Shown: positions 10,443-19,611, counted from the stretch's first letter. The stretch: DNA of 52,442 nt from Sphingomonadales bacterium (GCA_012032285.1 JAAURJ010000017.1:1-52442), one strand, 5' to 3'. A program made the numbers and translations. Notes: generated by a model not told the origin, from the sequence alone.

Positions 10443-11753
10443 TTACCGGTTATATGCCTTGGGCAAATCACCTTCATTGGGTGTCCGGTATCGCTCGCGA
10501 AGCCGCGCCTGACGGTTATCAAGCGGTTGCAAGACTCCGTCCACATATACGCTTTGTGCTATGGTGGAAAGCTCCAGCGGGTCACCGTCCCAAATTACGA
10601 CATCTGCGGCAAGGCCCGGTTTCAAACTGCCATGCGTCGCGCCTACACCGATAATTTCGGCGGGCTTTGAGGTAATGGCGGCAAAGGCGTCATTCCAGTT
10701 AAGCCCTGATGCGCCCGGCACATTGGTTAGGCTGACCAAATTACCCGCATATTGCGCGGTATAGCGAAGCTGATGTGCATCGTTGTCGTTGATCATGCCA
10801 ATTGCCACCTCAACCCCGGCCTGCTTAAGCCTGCCTATATTAGACTGTGTCGCGCCCAGCTTTTCAAAACTTTCAGGCAAATCATTCAAAGCCGATGCGA
10901 TAACCGGAACTTTGGCTGCGGCTAAACGGTCCGCGACGCGCCATCCTTCGCTCGCACCGACCAGCACCAGTTGCAGGTTGGGGAAATCCCGTTTCAACTC
11001 GATGACGCGCAAAATGTCATTGGCGCCCTCAACATGGACGAGCAGCTTGCTGCGTCCCTGCACAACTGGAAGCAGCGCCTTGGCATCTTCGGCGCGGAGC
11101 AGGCCATCATCAAAATCGTCCCTACCCGCAGCATAGTCCGCCGCTTCGCGCAACATCGCGCGGAAAGTCAAATGCGAAGCCGAACGGCTGCCCCCCGAAA
11201 TCTGAGCGCCGCTTTCGCCAAATTCAACAAATTGAAACGCCCTTGCTTTGGTCACCGGATCCGTATCCGCACCCAGATCGGCAATCGCCCCTTGGCCAGC
11301 GAACATATTTTTACCAGCTCCTGGTGCAACCACAGCGCGGGTAATCCCTGCCGCACGGTTGATCGCAACCGCGCTACGGAACGGATCAATAGCAGGAGCA
11401 ATATCGAGTCCAGCGTTAAAATCGCTGCCGCCTGCGCTGCTATCATTGGTGCCGCTGACCGCGCTGACCTCAACCAGGCCAATACGGCTAAAGCCTGCGA
11501 ATAGCCCGGGCGTGACCCATTTGCCAGACGCATCGATAATATCCGTTCCTGCTGGGATTGGCATATTGGCTCCGGCTGCGACCACATTGCCGCCGCGAAT
11601 TAAGACAGTGCCATTCTCAATCGGATCACTGCCATCGCCGATGACGACTTTTCCACCAGTGATTGCGGTCGTCTGCGCCAAGACGGCAGGGCTAAAGGTG
11701 CAGGTGGCAAGAAGCAAAGCCGCGCCAGTAAGAGCCGGGAGCAAGCGTTTCAT
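10443..11753 (-). CDS. Amidohydrolase-family protein lacking the HxH metal motif
   Basis: 436 residues with an N-terminal signal peptide (cleavage likely after LAQ near residue 27). It has the amidohydrolase composite-domain pattern: AITGGKVVIGDG, the beta-sandwich, VTPGL near residue 86, a TIM-barrel, and a C-terminal GSLKPGLAADVVIWDGDPLE near 385-405. At the place where active members read VTPGxIDxHxH, this one reads VTPGLFAGFSRIG, so both metal-ligand histidines are missing. It may be a non-catalytic partner of the neighbouring enzyme or a degenerate copy; family recognition is firm, catalysis is doubtful. Its ATG overlaps the upstream stop as ATGA, so the two proteins are probably made together in the periplasm. 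Confidence 0.88.
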   Translation of the reverse strand: MKRLLPALTGAALLLATCTFSPAVLAQTTAITGGKVVIGDGSDPIENGTVLIRGGNVVAAGANMPIPAGTDIIDASGKWVTPGLFAGFSRIGLVEVSAVSGTNDSSAGGSDFNAGLDIAPAIDPFRSAVAINRAAGITRAVVAPGAGKNMFAGQGAIADLGADTDPVTKARAFQFVEFGESGAQISGGSRSASHLTFRAMLREAADYAAGRDDFDDGLLRAEDAKALLPVVQGRSKLLVHVEGANDILRVIELKRDFPNLQLVLVGASEGWRVADRLAAAKVPVIASALNDLPESFEKLGATQSNIGRLKQAGVEVAIGMINDNDAHQLRYTAQYAGNLVSLTNVPGASGLNWNDAFAAITSKPAEIIGVGATHGSLKPGLAADVVIWDGDPLELSTIAQSVYVDGVLQPLDNRQARLRERYRTPNEGDLPKAYNR

Positions 11754-13170
11754 TTCACATCTCCCTCGCCCGGTTGCCCCAGTTCAAAATCACTGACTGG
11801 ACGCCGCTTGGGGTCGGCGGAATTGAATAGTAACGCGCCGTCGATCCATACTTTATCTGGCCGCGAATAGACACTTAAGGGATTACCATTCCACAACACG
11901 ACATCGGCCATTTTACCGGGCCGTAAACTCCCCGTCATCTTCTCGATACCCATTGCCTTGGCCGGGTTATAGGTAATCCATTTTATTGCCGTGGCTTCGT
12001 CAACATCAATGCCCATGCGCCGCCCGTCTGCCATGGCCTTGGCGGCCTCCTGATTCAGCCTTTGTATCTGGTTTTCATCATCGCTATGGATGATCGTGCA
12101 GGCACCGGCATTTTCGATGAGCGCGGCATTTTCCGGGATCGCATCATAAGCCTCCATTTTGAAACCCCACCAATCGGCCCACACCGCGCTGCACGCTCCA
12201 TGCGCTTTCAGCAAGTCCCCTATTTTATAACTTTCAACCGCATGGTGGAATGCCGTGACCTTATAACCAAATTCCTTGGCCATATCCATGACCAGCGCCA
12301 TTTCGTCGGCGCGGTAGCAGTGATTATGCACCAATATGTCACCGTCCAACACGCCAGCCAATGTTTCCATTGCCAGATCGCGGCTATAGTCTTTTCCGCT
12401 ATCGCGTTTTTCTTATATTCCTGCGCCTTGATCCATGTTTGCCGATTGACTGCCAAATTACCCATACGGGTTGAGGGCATCCGGCCCTTGCTGCCATAGA
12501 CACGTTTCGGATTTTCACCGCAGGCCATTTTCAGGCCATAGGGCGCACCGGGAAATTTCATTCCCTGAACCGTGCGCGAATAGACATTTTTGACAGTCAC
12601 ACTGCGCCCGCCCATCAGGTTCGCCGAACCCGGCAAAATCTGAAGACTAGTAATCCCTCCATTGGCAAGCGCCCGGCTAAAACCTGGATCTTGCGGCCAA
12701 ACGCTGTGTTCGGCCCATACTTCGGGCGTCGTTGGCGACGTCGCTTCATTGCCGTCGCTATGCGCATCTACGCTCGGCGAGGGATAATCACCCAGATGCG
12801 AATGGATATCGATAATGCCGGGTGTCACAAATTTACCGGCGCCATCAACGATATTATCGACATTGGGCGGCATGGAGGTCGGCCCGCCCACTTCCTTAAT
12901 CTTGCCGTCCGCCATATGGACCCAGCCATTTTCGATTCTGCCGCCTTCCCCATCAAAGACGGTTACTGGTATGATCAGCGTTTCGACAGACGGATAGGCT
13001 TTATATGTCGACGGAAATGGAACAGGCGTTGGCTTTTTTTCCGCCGGTTTTTGAGCCGCTGCGACAGGTTTTGACGCAGCGCTCTTCGCGCCCCCATCAC
13101 CAGCCGCCGCACACGCCATCAACCCCAAGGGCAAAGCAAGTGCCGCCCAGCGAAAATCCCGTAAAGCCAT
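11750..13170 (-). CDS. Amidohydrolase lipoprotein (one apparent frameshift)
   Basis: About 473 residues after correction. The N-terminus has a lipobox (LGLMAC near residue 19) followed by a Lys/Ala/Pro-rich linker, so it is probably a periplasm-facing lipoprotein. The amidohydrolase core keeps the metal motif in VTPGIIDIHSHLG near residues 112-124, then GSANLMGGRSVTVKN and GAPYGLKMACGENPKRVYG. After the break: ILVHNHCYRADEM, VTAFHHAVE and IIHSDDE supply further ligands, ending with LRPGKMADVVLWNGNPL. The halves join as AQEYKK-KRDSGKDYSRDLAMETL if one A is restored in the run at plus-strand 12407-12411. The substrate is unknown; the POT transporter 12 bp upstream suggests peptide-like compounds. 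Confidence 0.9.
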
Positions 13171-13182
13171 CCTAAATTCCGA

Positions 13183-14754
13183 TCAGTTATGTGTCGCCGG
13201 ATGAGTGCCGCTCGCAAGCGGTTCCGCCGCCCCGCTTCCGGCAAGATGAGCGTCTGCCGCCTCATCATCTTTAAGCGTATCAAGATGCATCAGTTTTTTG
13301 ATCAGTGGACTAATGATCATCACAGCAATACCAACACCGACTGCCGTCCAACCAACCGTTGAATAAACATCGAGCACCACTGTTTTTCCAGCATCTTCGC
13401 CAACACCCTCTGCGCCTGTTGCCGATGCAATAAGGCCTGCAGCAAAATTACCCGTGGCAGATGCAAAAAACCAGGTTCCCATAATCAGCGATGCCATATG
13501 AGCAGGCGCTAGCCGGTTCATCGCTGACAAACCCACAGGGCTAAGGCACAGTTCGCCAGTCGTATGCAGCAGGTAGATTAAGAAAATAAAGATGACAGGC
13601 GTAGGCACATCGACACCCACAGATTTTGCGCCCCAAACAAGAACTAAAAATCCAAGGCCAACCTGCACCACTCCTAAACCAAATTTCAAAGGCGCCGAAG
13701 GTTCTTTACCTTTTCGGCCCATCGCCGTCCAAAGCGTTGCAAAAATTGGCGCTAACAGAATAATATAAATCGCATTGATAGATTGAAAAGTAGAGGCTGG
13801 AACGCCTGCACGGTCCACATGGCGATCGGTAAACAGGTTAAGCGATGATCCGGCCTGTTCAAACAAGGCCCAGAATATGATCGATGTCATTATCAGGAAC
13901 ATGGCGGCAAAAATACGATCGCGAGCCTCTGAATCCAACTTGGTTACTGCGGTGAATAGAACATATAGCACCAACGCTCCGCCAAAACCGCCTAGTACAA
14001 ATCCAACTAAATCCTGATATTGAACGGCAAGCCAGCATAGCCCAACCAGCAAGATGCCCAATCCATACATTGTAAATTCGGTGTTTTTGTTCAAAGGCTT
14101 GGGCGGCTCACCCCGGCCGAGTAGAAGTGGCTTGCCCCAGATAAAAACGATCAAGCCCAGCAACATACCAATTCCGGCTAGGCCGAAACCATATGCCCAA
14201 CCATAGGTTTCGCCAATATATCCACACAATAGCGAGCCAATTGCCGCCCCTAAATTAATCCCCATGTAGAATATGGTATAGGCGCCATCCCGTCGCACAT
14301 CAGTGCGCGGATAAAGCTGCCCGACGATCACAGAGATATTCGCCTTTAGAAATCCGGAACCAACGATAATCAAGGCCAATGCAAGCCAGAATATGTTGAT
14401 AACGGGATTGTTTACATGGCCGACCGCCGCATCACCTTCAAACGCCATAAAAAAATGGCCTAGCGTTAGAAGTACAGCGCCGAACAATACCGCTTTTCGT
14501 TGGCCAAGATATTTATCCGCAAGATAACCGCCAACCACAGGTGTTATGTAAACAAGTGCGGTATAGGCACCGTAAATGATCCCTGACTCGCTATCGGAAT
14601 ATAGCCAGTGCTTAGTAAGGTAGAAAATTAGCAACGCCCGCATCCCGTAATAGGAAAAACGTTCCCACATTTCTGCAAAAAACAGAACGAACAAACCTTT
14701 TGGATGCCCTAAAAATGTTCCGGCTGCGTCGCCATTTTGCGCATAACTTACCAT
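13183..14754 (-). CDS. POT family proton-dependent oligopeptide transporter
   Basis: 523 residues, 12-14 transmembrane segments, major facilitator fold. The POT signatures are present: FAEMWERFSYYGMRALLIFYL (the ExxERFxYYG proton/peptide motif) near residues 26-46, GGYLADKYLGQRK near 78-90, FYMGINLGAAIGSLLCGY near 159-177, and FWALFEQAGSSLNLF near 316-330. It imports di- and tripeptides with protons across the inner membrane. ATG 14754 has GGGAGAGGG 8 bases upstream; an in-frame start at 14808 adds a non-family N-terminus. It leads a probable operon with the two amidohydrolases, suggesting uptake and breakdown of peptide-type nutrients. Confidence 0.94.
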   Translation of the reverse strand: MVSYAQNGDAAGTFLGHPKGLFVLFFAEMWERFSYYGMRALLIFYLTKHWLYSDSESGIIYGAYTALVYITPVVGGYLADKYLGQRKAVLFGAVLLTLGHFFMAFEGDAAVGHVNNPVINIFWLALALIIVGSGFLKANISVIVGQLYPRTDVRRDGAYTIFYMGINLGAAIGSLLCGYIGETYGWAYGFGLAGIGMLLGLIVFIWGKPLLLGRGEPPKPLNKNTEFTMYGLGILLVGLCWLAVQYQDLVGFVLGGFGGALVLYVLFTAVTKLDSEARDRIFAAMFLIMTSIIFWALFEQAGSSLNLFTDRHVDRAGVPASTFQSINAIYIILLAPIFATLWTAMGRKGKEPSAPLKFGLGVVQVGLGFLVLVWGAKSVGVDVPTPVIFIFLIYLLHTTGELCLSPVGLSAMNRLAPAHMASLIMGTWFFASATGNFAAGLIASATGAEGVGEDAGKTVVLDVYSTVGWTAVGVGIAVMIISPLIKKLMHLDTLKDDEAADAHLAGSGAAEPLASGTHPATHN

Positions 14755-14939
14755 AGGACGGACCCTCTCCCTTTTTACCGCAACAATAATTATAGGCCCA
14801 TTGGCCAAAAATGTTGATTCCGCACCCTAACCAAAAAATTACGGCTGTGAAGAATTTTATTACGCATTGCCCTGATTTTCTGTGCAAAGTAATGGATGAT
14901 AGCTGGCAATCGCAGCCCGCTGCGCCTAGATAAATCGTC

Positions 14940-15518
14940 ATGTTCAACGACCTATCTTCACTTACCCGCTATCTCTCCACCCGCCGTTCCGGCAAAGCAC
15001 GTGACCTGGCCGCGCCCGGACCTGATACAGAGCAGCTTATGAATATAATCGCTCTGGCATCGCGCACACCCGATCATGGCAAGCTTTGCCCTTGGCGGTT
15101 TGTGACGATAGATGGAAAATCTCGCACCGCCTTTGCGGATCTGCTACGCAAGGCTTTTATGGCTGGCAATCCCGGTGCAAGGACAATACAGGTAGAGACT
15201 GCGATTGCGACCGCCTTTATGGCACCTGCCTTGGTCGTGTTACTCTATGCGCCGCAACCAAGCGCAAAAATCCCGGATTGGGAACAGCAATTATCGGCGG
15301 GCGCAGCGGCGATGAACCTGCTCCACGCCGCCCATGCCCATGGCTTTACCGGTAATTGGATCACTGGATGGGCGGCCTATAATCCCATTGTGATGGCCGC
15401 GCTTTGTGAAGGCGAGGAGCGGATAGCAGGCTTTATCCATATCGGCACACCCGTCAACCCTTTAGAAGAACGCCCCCGGCCCGATCTAAACACCATCGTC
15501 CGGCATTGGCCCCAATAA
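14940..15518 (+). CDS. Nitroreductase family protein (YdjA-like)
   Basis: 192 residues of the FMN-dependent nitroreductase fold, closest in pattern to the short YdjA type. Visible: STRRSGKARDLAAPGP near residues 14-29 (FMN phosphate site, RRS), the family motif SRTPDHGKLCPWRFV near 41-55, AGAAAMNLLHAAHAHGFTGNWITGW near 120-144, and EERIAGFIHIGTP near 163-175. It should reduce nitro or quinone compounds with NAD(P)H; the true substrate is unknown. It diverges from the POT gene; the roughly 185 bases between hold no other gene. Confidence 0.9.
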   Translation: MFNDLSSLTRYLSTRRSGKARDLAAPGPDTEQLMNIIALASRTPDHGKLCPWRFVTIDGKSRTAFADLLRKAFMAGNPGARTIQVETAIATAFMAPALVVLLYAPQPSAKIPDWEQQLSAGAAAMNLLHAAHAHGFTGNWITGWAAYNPIVMAALCEGEERIAGFIHIGTPVNPLEERPRPDLNTIVRHWPQ

Positions 15519-15547
15519 CCTACAGACAATAGCCTTATCTTGACGCG

Positions 15548-15574
15548 CCCTACTGTATTATGGCAGTAGTAGGG
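15548..15574 (+). promoter_or_regulatory. Probable autoregulatory operator of the GntR gene
   Basis: An inverted repeat TACTG-N8-CAGTA at 15551-15568 lies inside a slightly shifted outer repeat CCCTACT (15548-15554) / AGTAGGG (15568-15574). It ends at the start codon of the regulator. Operators of this size overlapping the promoter or leader are usual for short GntR/YtrA repressors. That the regulator binds here is inference. Confidence 0.55.
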
Positions 15575-15576
15575 TG

Positions 15577-15921
15577 ATGAAGAGCGATAATAAACCTGTC
15601 TACCTGAAACTGCGAGATGTGATTGCCGCCGCGATACTGGACGGCGAATATGGCGAAGGGGAAATGTTACCTTCGGTTCGCGCTTTTGCTGCAAAGCAAG
15701 GTGCCAACCCCCTGACTGTAGCAAAAGCCTATCAATTGTTTCAAGATACCGGTCTTGTCGATGTCAAACGCGGAGTCGGCCTGTTTGTGGCCAAAGGTGC
15801 CGTTGGTAAATTGCGCGGTCATGAACGCGACCATTTTGTCAAAAGCATCTGGCCGGAGGTAAAGGCACAGATGCAGCGCGCCGGGCTTAACCTATCGGAC
15901 CTAATGGAATTGGAAACGTAA
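15577..15921 (+). CDS. GntR family transcriptional regulator (short, YtrA-like)
   Basis: About 114 residues: an N-terminal GntR winged helix (PVYLKLRDVIAAAILDGEYGEGEMLPSVRAFA, then NPLTVAKAYQLFQDTGLVDVKRGVGLFV, residues about 7-70) followed by a short helical tail for dimerisation, the size of the YtrA subfamily. Such regulators usually control an ABC transporter operon, but no transporter genes follow here; a tRNA lies next. It could act on distant genes or only on itself through the inverted repeat at its start. GTG 15574 is an alternative start just before ATG 15577. No clear Shine-Dalgarno is separable from the operator. Confidence 0.9.
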   Translation: MKSDNKPVYLKLRDVIAAAILDGEYGEGEMLPSVRAFAAKQGANPLTVAKAYQLFQDTGLVDVKRGVGLFVAKGAVGKLRGHERDHFVKSIWPEVKAQMQRAGLNLSDLMELET

Positions 15922-16031
15922 AATGTTGGCGCTGGATGCGCTCAAAAACGCATTCGATTTCGATTGACTTGGCTAACTGGCCCGATGAAATGGCTAATCT
16001 TTACGCAATTTCGCGGGCTTGAAGGTGATAA

Positions 16032-16108
16032 TGGTGCACCCAACTGGATTCGAACCAGTGGCCCCCAGATTAGGAATCTGATGCTCTATCCTGCTGAGCT
16101 ATGGGTGC
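16032..16108 (-). tRNA. tRNA-Arg (anticodon CCT)
   Basis: The minus strand folds as a 77-nt cloverleaf with encoded CCA. Acceptor GCACCCA pairs with TGGGTGC; the D arm starts TAGCTCAGC; the anticodon loop is TTCCTAA between CAGA and TCTG; the T arm has GGTTCGAATCC. The anticodon CCT reads AGG codons. Confidence 0.96.
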
Positions 16109-16142
16109 ACAACGGTGGCTTTACCGCGCAGTCAGGCGATGG

Positions 16143-16640
16143 TCAATTTTTGACTTCAGGGGGAATATAAGGGAACAATAGCGGAGAGACGGCTACGCCT
16201 TCTTCGGCCAGCGCCTGCGCTTCTTGCGGGCTCGTTTCGCCATGGATCTGGCGCGGACTGGTTTCGTTATAGTGGATTGCCCGCGCTTCTTCAGCAAATT
16301 TGCGGCCTACCCAATGCGAATCTTTCAGCAATTCTTTCTGCTTTTCGGCAATTTTTTCGGCCATAGCTGCGATCGCAGGCGGTAAAGCATCTCCATTGCT
16401 GACGATCGTTGCATCTGAATTGGTCAATCCTTCTGACTGGACAGGCGGAATGGCAGTGTTGCTACCTTGATTACCCTTTCGGCCTATATTGGGAGCCGTC
16501 AGCAATTTGCGGATCACATCGTCCCCGCAAACCGGGCAGATAAGCAGACCATTTTCGATCTGCGCACTATAATCTGCCGATGAACCAAACCAGCCTTCAA
16601 ATTCATGCCCGGCACCACAGCATAAATTAAAACTAATCAT
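16143..16640 (-). CDS. DUF1178 family protein
   Basis: 165 residues of the DUF1178 family common in alphaproteobacteria. The N-terminus carries the diagnostic pattern FNLCCGAGHEFEGWFGSSADY followed by LICPVCGDDVIRKLL, a possible zinc-ribbon of two Cys pairs (residues about 7-8 and 35-38). The C-terminal half has the conserved HWVGRKFAEEARAIHYNE near residues 106-123 and QIHGETSPQEAQALAEEGV near 126-144. Function unknown. Its ATG overlaps the grxC stop as ATGA. It ends the comF-grxC-DUF1178 transcript just before tRNA-Arg on the same strand. Confidence 0.93.
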   Translation of the reverse strand: MISFNLCCGAGHEFEGWFGSSADYSAQIENGLLICPVCGDDVIRKLLTAPNIGRKGNQGSNTAIPPVQSEGLTNSDATIVSNGDALPPAIAAMAEKIAEKQKELLKDSHWVGRKFAEEARAIHYNETSPRQIHGETSPQEAQALAEEGVAVSPLLFPYIPPEVKN

Positions 16641-16909
16641 TGCAATCCCAATTCCGCCAGCATCGGGTCAAGTTTTCCGGCCTTATCAAGAGCATTCATG
16701 TCGTCAAAACCGCCAATAGACACCCCGCCAATAAAAATTTGCGGCACAGTGCGTGCGCCAGGTGCACGGTGAGCCATTTCGGCGCGTTTCGCCTGGTCCA
16801 TGGTCACATCATATTCAGTATATGCCGCACCTTTTGTCTGCAATAATTGCTTGGCGCGGCTGCAATAAGGACAGGTGAATGTGGTATAGATTTCTATGAT
16901 CTTTGTCAT
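16637..16909 (-). CDS. grxC: Glutaredoxin 3
   Basis: 90 residues. A class I dithiol glutaredoxin with the CPYC active site (TFTCPYCSRAKQLL near residues 10-23), the cis-proline segment RTVPQIFIGG near 51-60 and the glutathione-binding GGFDDMNALD near 63-72. It reduces protein disulfides and glutathione mixed disulfides in the cytoplasm. The start is taken at ATG 16909 (MTKIIEIYTT); the frame is open upstream to 16936, but that start adds a non-conserved segment. It lies 53 bp behind comF. Confidence 0.95.
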   Translation of the reverse strand: MTKIIEIYTTFTCPYCSRAKQLLQTKGAAYTEYDVTMDQAKRAEMAHRAPGARTVPQIFIGGVSIGGFDDMNALDKAGKLDPMLAELGLQ

Positions 16910-16962
16910 AATCTTGAAATGGGGCGCGTTCGGCACCTTGTCAAGCAGGACAATATGGCAAG

Positions 16963-17725
16963 TTAGTCCAATGCCGAATCAAGGCCAATCACCCCTTGTG
17001 ATTCATCACGCAGCACCCTTGCCCAGCAAAATAGCTGCACCCAATCCGCCCCTGCCCGCTTCATGGCCTTTATACAGGCATTGCTAGTCGCACCGCTGGT
17101 ATAGACATCATCAACCAGCAATATTCTGGCATCTTTCAAATAATCTATTTTGCGAGGGTTTGGAGCAAAGGCTTGGCTGACAATTTTCTGGCGTTGCTTG
17201 CCCGACATACCGCGCAGCAACGGCGTGCGTTTTTGGCGAACCATTAGATCGGGAATGAATGTCATGTCATTTTGCTGCGCCAAAGCCCGCCCGATCAGCG
17301 CCGACTGATTATAACTGCGCGACCAGAGCCGGGTCCAATGCAGCGGCACCGGTGTTATGACTAACCCTGTCCGATCCTCTGGCAAATGCCGCCGCAGATA
17401 TTTGGCGATCATCGCGGCCATTCCTATTTTCCCGCCATATTTCAGTTTTAGCGCCACTTGCCGGGAAATATCGCCATAGGCCACTGCGGCCCGGATGCCA
17501 TCATGTATCGGCGGCTCGGCCAGACAGGGCAGACAATATTGTCCATCATTCCGCTCAAAAGGCATTGGCGTGCCGCAACTGCGCAGGAAGGGTCAGATAA
17601 AAAAATAAAAGCTGCTGCCAGCAATCTACGCAAAAATCACCTCCTGCTGGCCGGATCATGCCGCAGCTGGGACAGCGTTCGGGCAGGACAAAATCCAGCG
17701 CAGGGCGCAATATTTTTCCGATCAT
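16963..17725 (-). CDS. comF: ComF family phosphoribosyltransferase-like protein (two apparent frameshifts)
   Basis: About 254 residues after correction. Related to the Com/GntX proteins with an N-terminal Cys4 zinc finger (CPSCGM, CVDCW; then CAVCG, CLPC) and a C-terminal PRTase domain with ILLVDDVYTSGATSNA near residues 212-228. Before that come VPLHWTRLWSRSYNQSALIG and LLRGMSGKQR. Three frames are needed: WQQLL joins FLSDPSCAV if one T is restored in the minus-strand T7 run (plus 17599-17605), and AV joins CGTPMPFER if another T is restored at 17577-17578. Its exact role (DNA uptake or nucleotide salvage) is unsettled in this phylum. It diverges from the methyltransferase at 17776. Confidence 0.88.
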
Positions 17726-17775
17726 CTCCACGCCTATGCTTGTCTGATAGAAAAAGCATGGGCACAAGAGGCGAA

Positions 17776-18626
17776 ATGGATAATCGAATGCCACCCGAAA
17801 TTTTGATCGCCGCCGCCAAAAGCTCTTACGCTGCCGTGCTGCCCTGTATCCGCCGCAGGATAATTTTCTTTGGCAATATATGGCAGACGAGTTGAAAGAA
17901 CGACTCGCCATGGTCAGCCGTGAATTCAATGATATATTATGCATTGGACCGATTGGCAGCCTTGCGGATATAATCATCGCAGAAAGGCAGGCCAATGTTA
18001 CCGTCGCCAAACTTTCCAATGCAAACAGTTGCGCAGATGAACTTGTTATAGAAGAAGACCGGCTGCCGTTCGCGCAACAAAGCTTTGACCTTATCCTTTC
18101 GGCGGGCACTTTGGATAGCGTCAATGATTTACCCGGTGCCTTAATCCAATTGCGCCATGCGCTCCGTCCCGATGGACTATTGCTCGCCAGTCTGTTCGGC
18201 GCGGGAAGTCTTCGGGCCTTAAAAACCGCAATGATGCAGGCGGATGGCCAAATAGTCCGCGCCCATGTCCACCCGCAAATTGACCTGCGCAGCGCAGCAG
18301 ATTTGATGAGCCGCGCCGGTTTTGCCTTGCCTGTTGCCGATCAAGACAGACTGGGCGTGCGTTATACAAACTGGCGACGCTTGGTGAAGGATATACGCGA
18401 AACAGGGGCGGGAAATGCGCTTGCCGGGACAAGAGGCTATCTTGGCCGCGACTATCTGGATCGTCTTGATGCCGCTTGGGCGGGCTTGGCCGATAAGGAT
18501 GGCAAGGTCACGGAAAATTTCGCTTTCCTGCAATTAAGCGGCTGGGCTCCCTCTGCCGACCAACCAAAGCCGGCAAAACGAGGGAGCGGGGCGGTGTCAT
18601 TGGCGGCTGTGCTTAATCGCAAATAG
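17776..18626 (+). CDS. Class I SAM-dependent methyltransferase, BioC/NDUFAF5-like (one apparent frameshift)
   Basis: About 283 residues after correction. The N-terminus MDNRMPPEIF-DRRRQKLLR ... NFLWQYMADELKERL, typical of the alphaproteobacterial NDUFAF5/BioC-like family, is recovered if one T is added to the run at 17801-17804; otherwise the frame opens only at 17880. AdoMet-fold features: ILCIGPIG (motif I), LPFAQQSFDLILSAGTLDSVNDLPGALIQLRHALRPDGLLLASLFG (motifs II-III). The mitochondrial relative hydroxylates an arginine in complex I, and BioC methylates malonyl-ACP; which applies here cannot be told. AGAGGCGAA precedes ATG 17776. The 3' end overlaps convergent mutT by 14 bases. Confidence 0.85.
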
Positions 18627-19041
18627 CCGCGCCTAATATACGGGCCAAATGTCCGATAAAGGGCTTATCCGCAGGCGGCATGGGCAGCTTGCGCAAATCA
18701 TCCATTGTCACCCAGCGCAGTTCATTGCCTTCCATAGCAACCGGCTCACCGCTCCAATCGCGGCATAAATAAAGCAAAAGCAATAGATTTTTAGTTCCCA
18801 ATGCCTCTTCGGCAAAGGTCAGCGGAACCAGATTTCCGGTTTGAACATCGATTCCCAATTCCTCTCTTAACTCCCTTTTCAAAGCCGATTCCGGTTTTTC
18901 GGACGCTTCAACCTTGCCGCCAGGGAACTCCCAAAGGCCAGCCATTGCCTTTCCCTCAGGACGTTTTTGTACTAATATTTCATTGACTTGATTGACCAGC
19001 GCCGCAGCGACAACAAATAGCATTGTCGGATTTTTTTCCAT
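18613..19041 (-). CDS. mutT: 8-oxo-dGTP diphosphatase (MutT, Nudix)
   Basis: 142 residues. The Nudix box is complete: G-x5-E-x7-REL-x-EE-x-GI at GKVEASEKPESALKREL followed by REELGID, near residues 43-66, preceded by LVQKRPEGKAMAGLWEFPGG, the typical MutT lead-in. It hydrolyses oxidised dGTP to prevent AT-to-CG transversions. The start is ATG 19041 (MEKNPTML); the frame is open to 19137 but that extension overlaps the upstream intergenic region and has no family resemblance. It is convergent with the methyltransferase and divergent from the first pilin gene. Confidence 0.93.
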   Translation of the reverse strand: MEKNPTMLFVVAAALVNQVNEILVQKRPEGKAMAGLWEFPGGKVEASEKPESALKRELREELGIDVQTGNLVPLTFAEEALGTKNLLLLLYLCRDWSGEPVAMEGNELRWVTMDDLRKLPMPPADKPFIGHLARILGAAICD

Positions 19042-19124
19042 TTTCTTTGCCCTTGGTAGGTTTTTGTTAACGCTTGTGTGAAAAAAAGAGCTTGTTCGCA
19101 ACCAAATGTGAAATGGGGCCAAAA

Positions 19125-19310
19125 ATGTTGGAAACAATTCGGGGCATATTCAAATGCCAACAGGGTGCGACAGCAGTGGAGTATGGCCTGATTGCAGGGT
19201 TAATTGTCGTCGTATTGATCGCGTCGCTAAGTAATGTTGCATTTAGTACCTCCGATATGTGGAACTCTGTTTCTAATGATGTTGTAACGGCATCGGAAGG
19301 TGCCCGTTAA
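19125..19310 (+). CDS. Flp-family type IVb pilin (first copy)
   Basis: 61 residues. Class IVb prepilin signature: a short leader ending in G, then ATAVEYGLIAGLIVVVLIASL, with the Glu+5/Tyr pair (QGATAVEYG) required for prepilin peptidase and assembly. Hydrophobic helix at about residues 16-36. The C-terminus DVVTASEGAR is polar. An alternative start at ATG 19113 adds four residues. No tad/cpa secretion genes are in the window, so assembly machinery must be elsewhere. It is followed 94 bp later by a second, shorter pilin gene; the gap has a 7-bp inverted repeat (CGAATAT/ATATTCG) at 19348-19370. Confidence 0.88.
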   Translation: MLETIRGIFKCQQGATAVEYGLIAGLIVVVLIASLSNVAFSTSDMWNSVSNDVVTASEGAR

Positions 19311-19404
19311 CGAATTGGTAGGTAATAACAGGCTATAGTAGTTTTATCGAATATCATGAACAAATATTCGGTGGGTGTATTGAACATTGAACAGGAGACT
19401 TAAA

Positions 19405-19566
19405 ATGAAACTTTTTTCGAAAATCATGAAAGATGAAGACGGCGCAACTGCAATTGAATACGGCCTGATTGCCGCTCTTATCGCTGTTGCAGCTATCACT
19501 GCCATGAGCAGCCTCGGTGGAAACCTGAGCAACACCTTCAACGAAGTTAACAACGAAATGAAGTAA
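19405..19566 (+). CDS. Flp-family type IVb pilin (second copy)
   Basis: A 53-residue pilin. It starts MKLFSKIMKDEDGATAIEYG; cleavage is expected at DG/ATAIEYG, followed by the hydrophobic helix LIAALIAVAAITAMSSLGG and a short amphipathic tail ending NNEMK. GGAG lies 8 bases before ATG 19405, a much better Shine-Dalgarno than the first copy has. A strong terminator follows, so this copy is probably the major pilin. The two pilins share the ATAxEYGLIA core but differ in leader and tail. Confidence 0.92.
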   Translation: MKLFSKIMKDEDGATAIEYGLIAALIAVAAITAMSSLGGNLSNTFNEVNNEMK

Positions 19567-19611
19567 TCTTCCTTTTCGTTGGATTGGGCCAAGGTTCAAT
19601 CAAATGATAAG

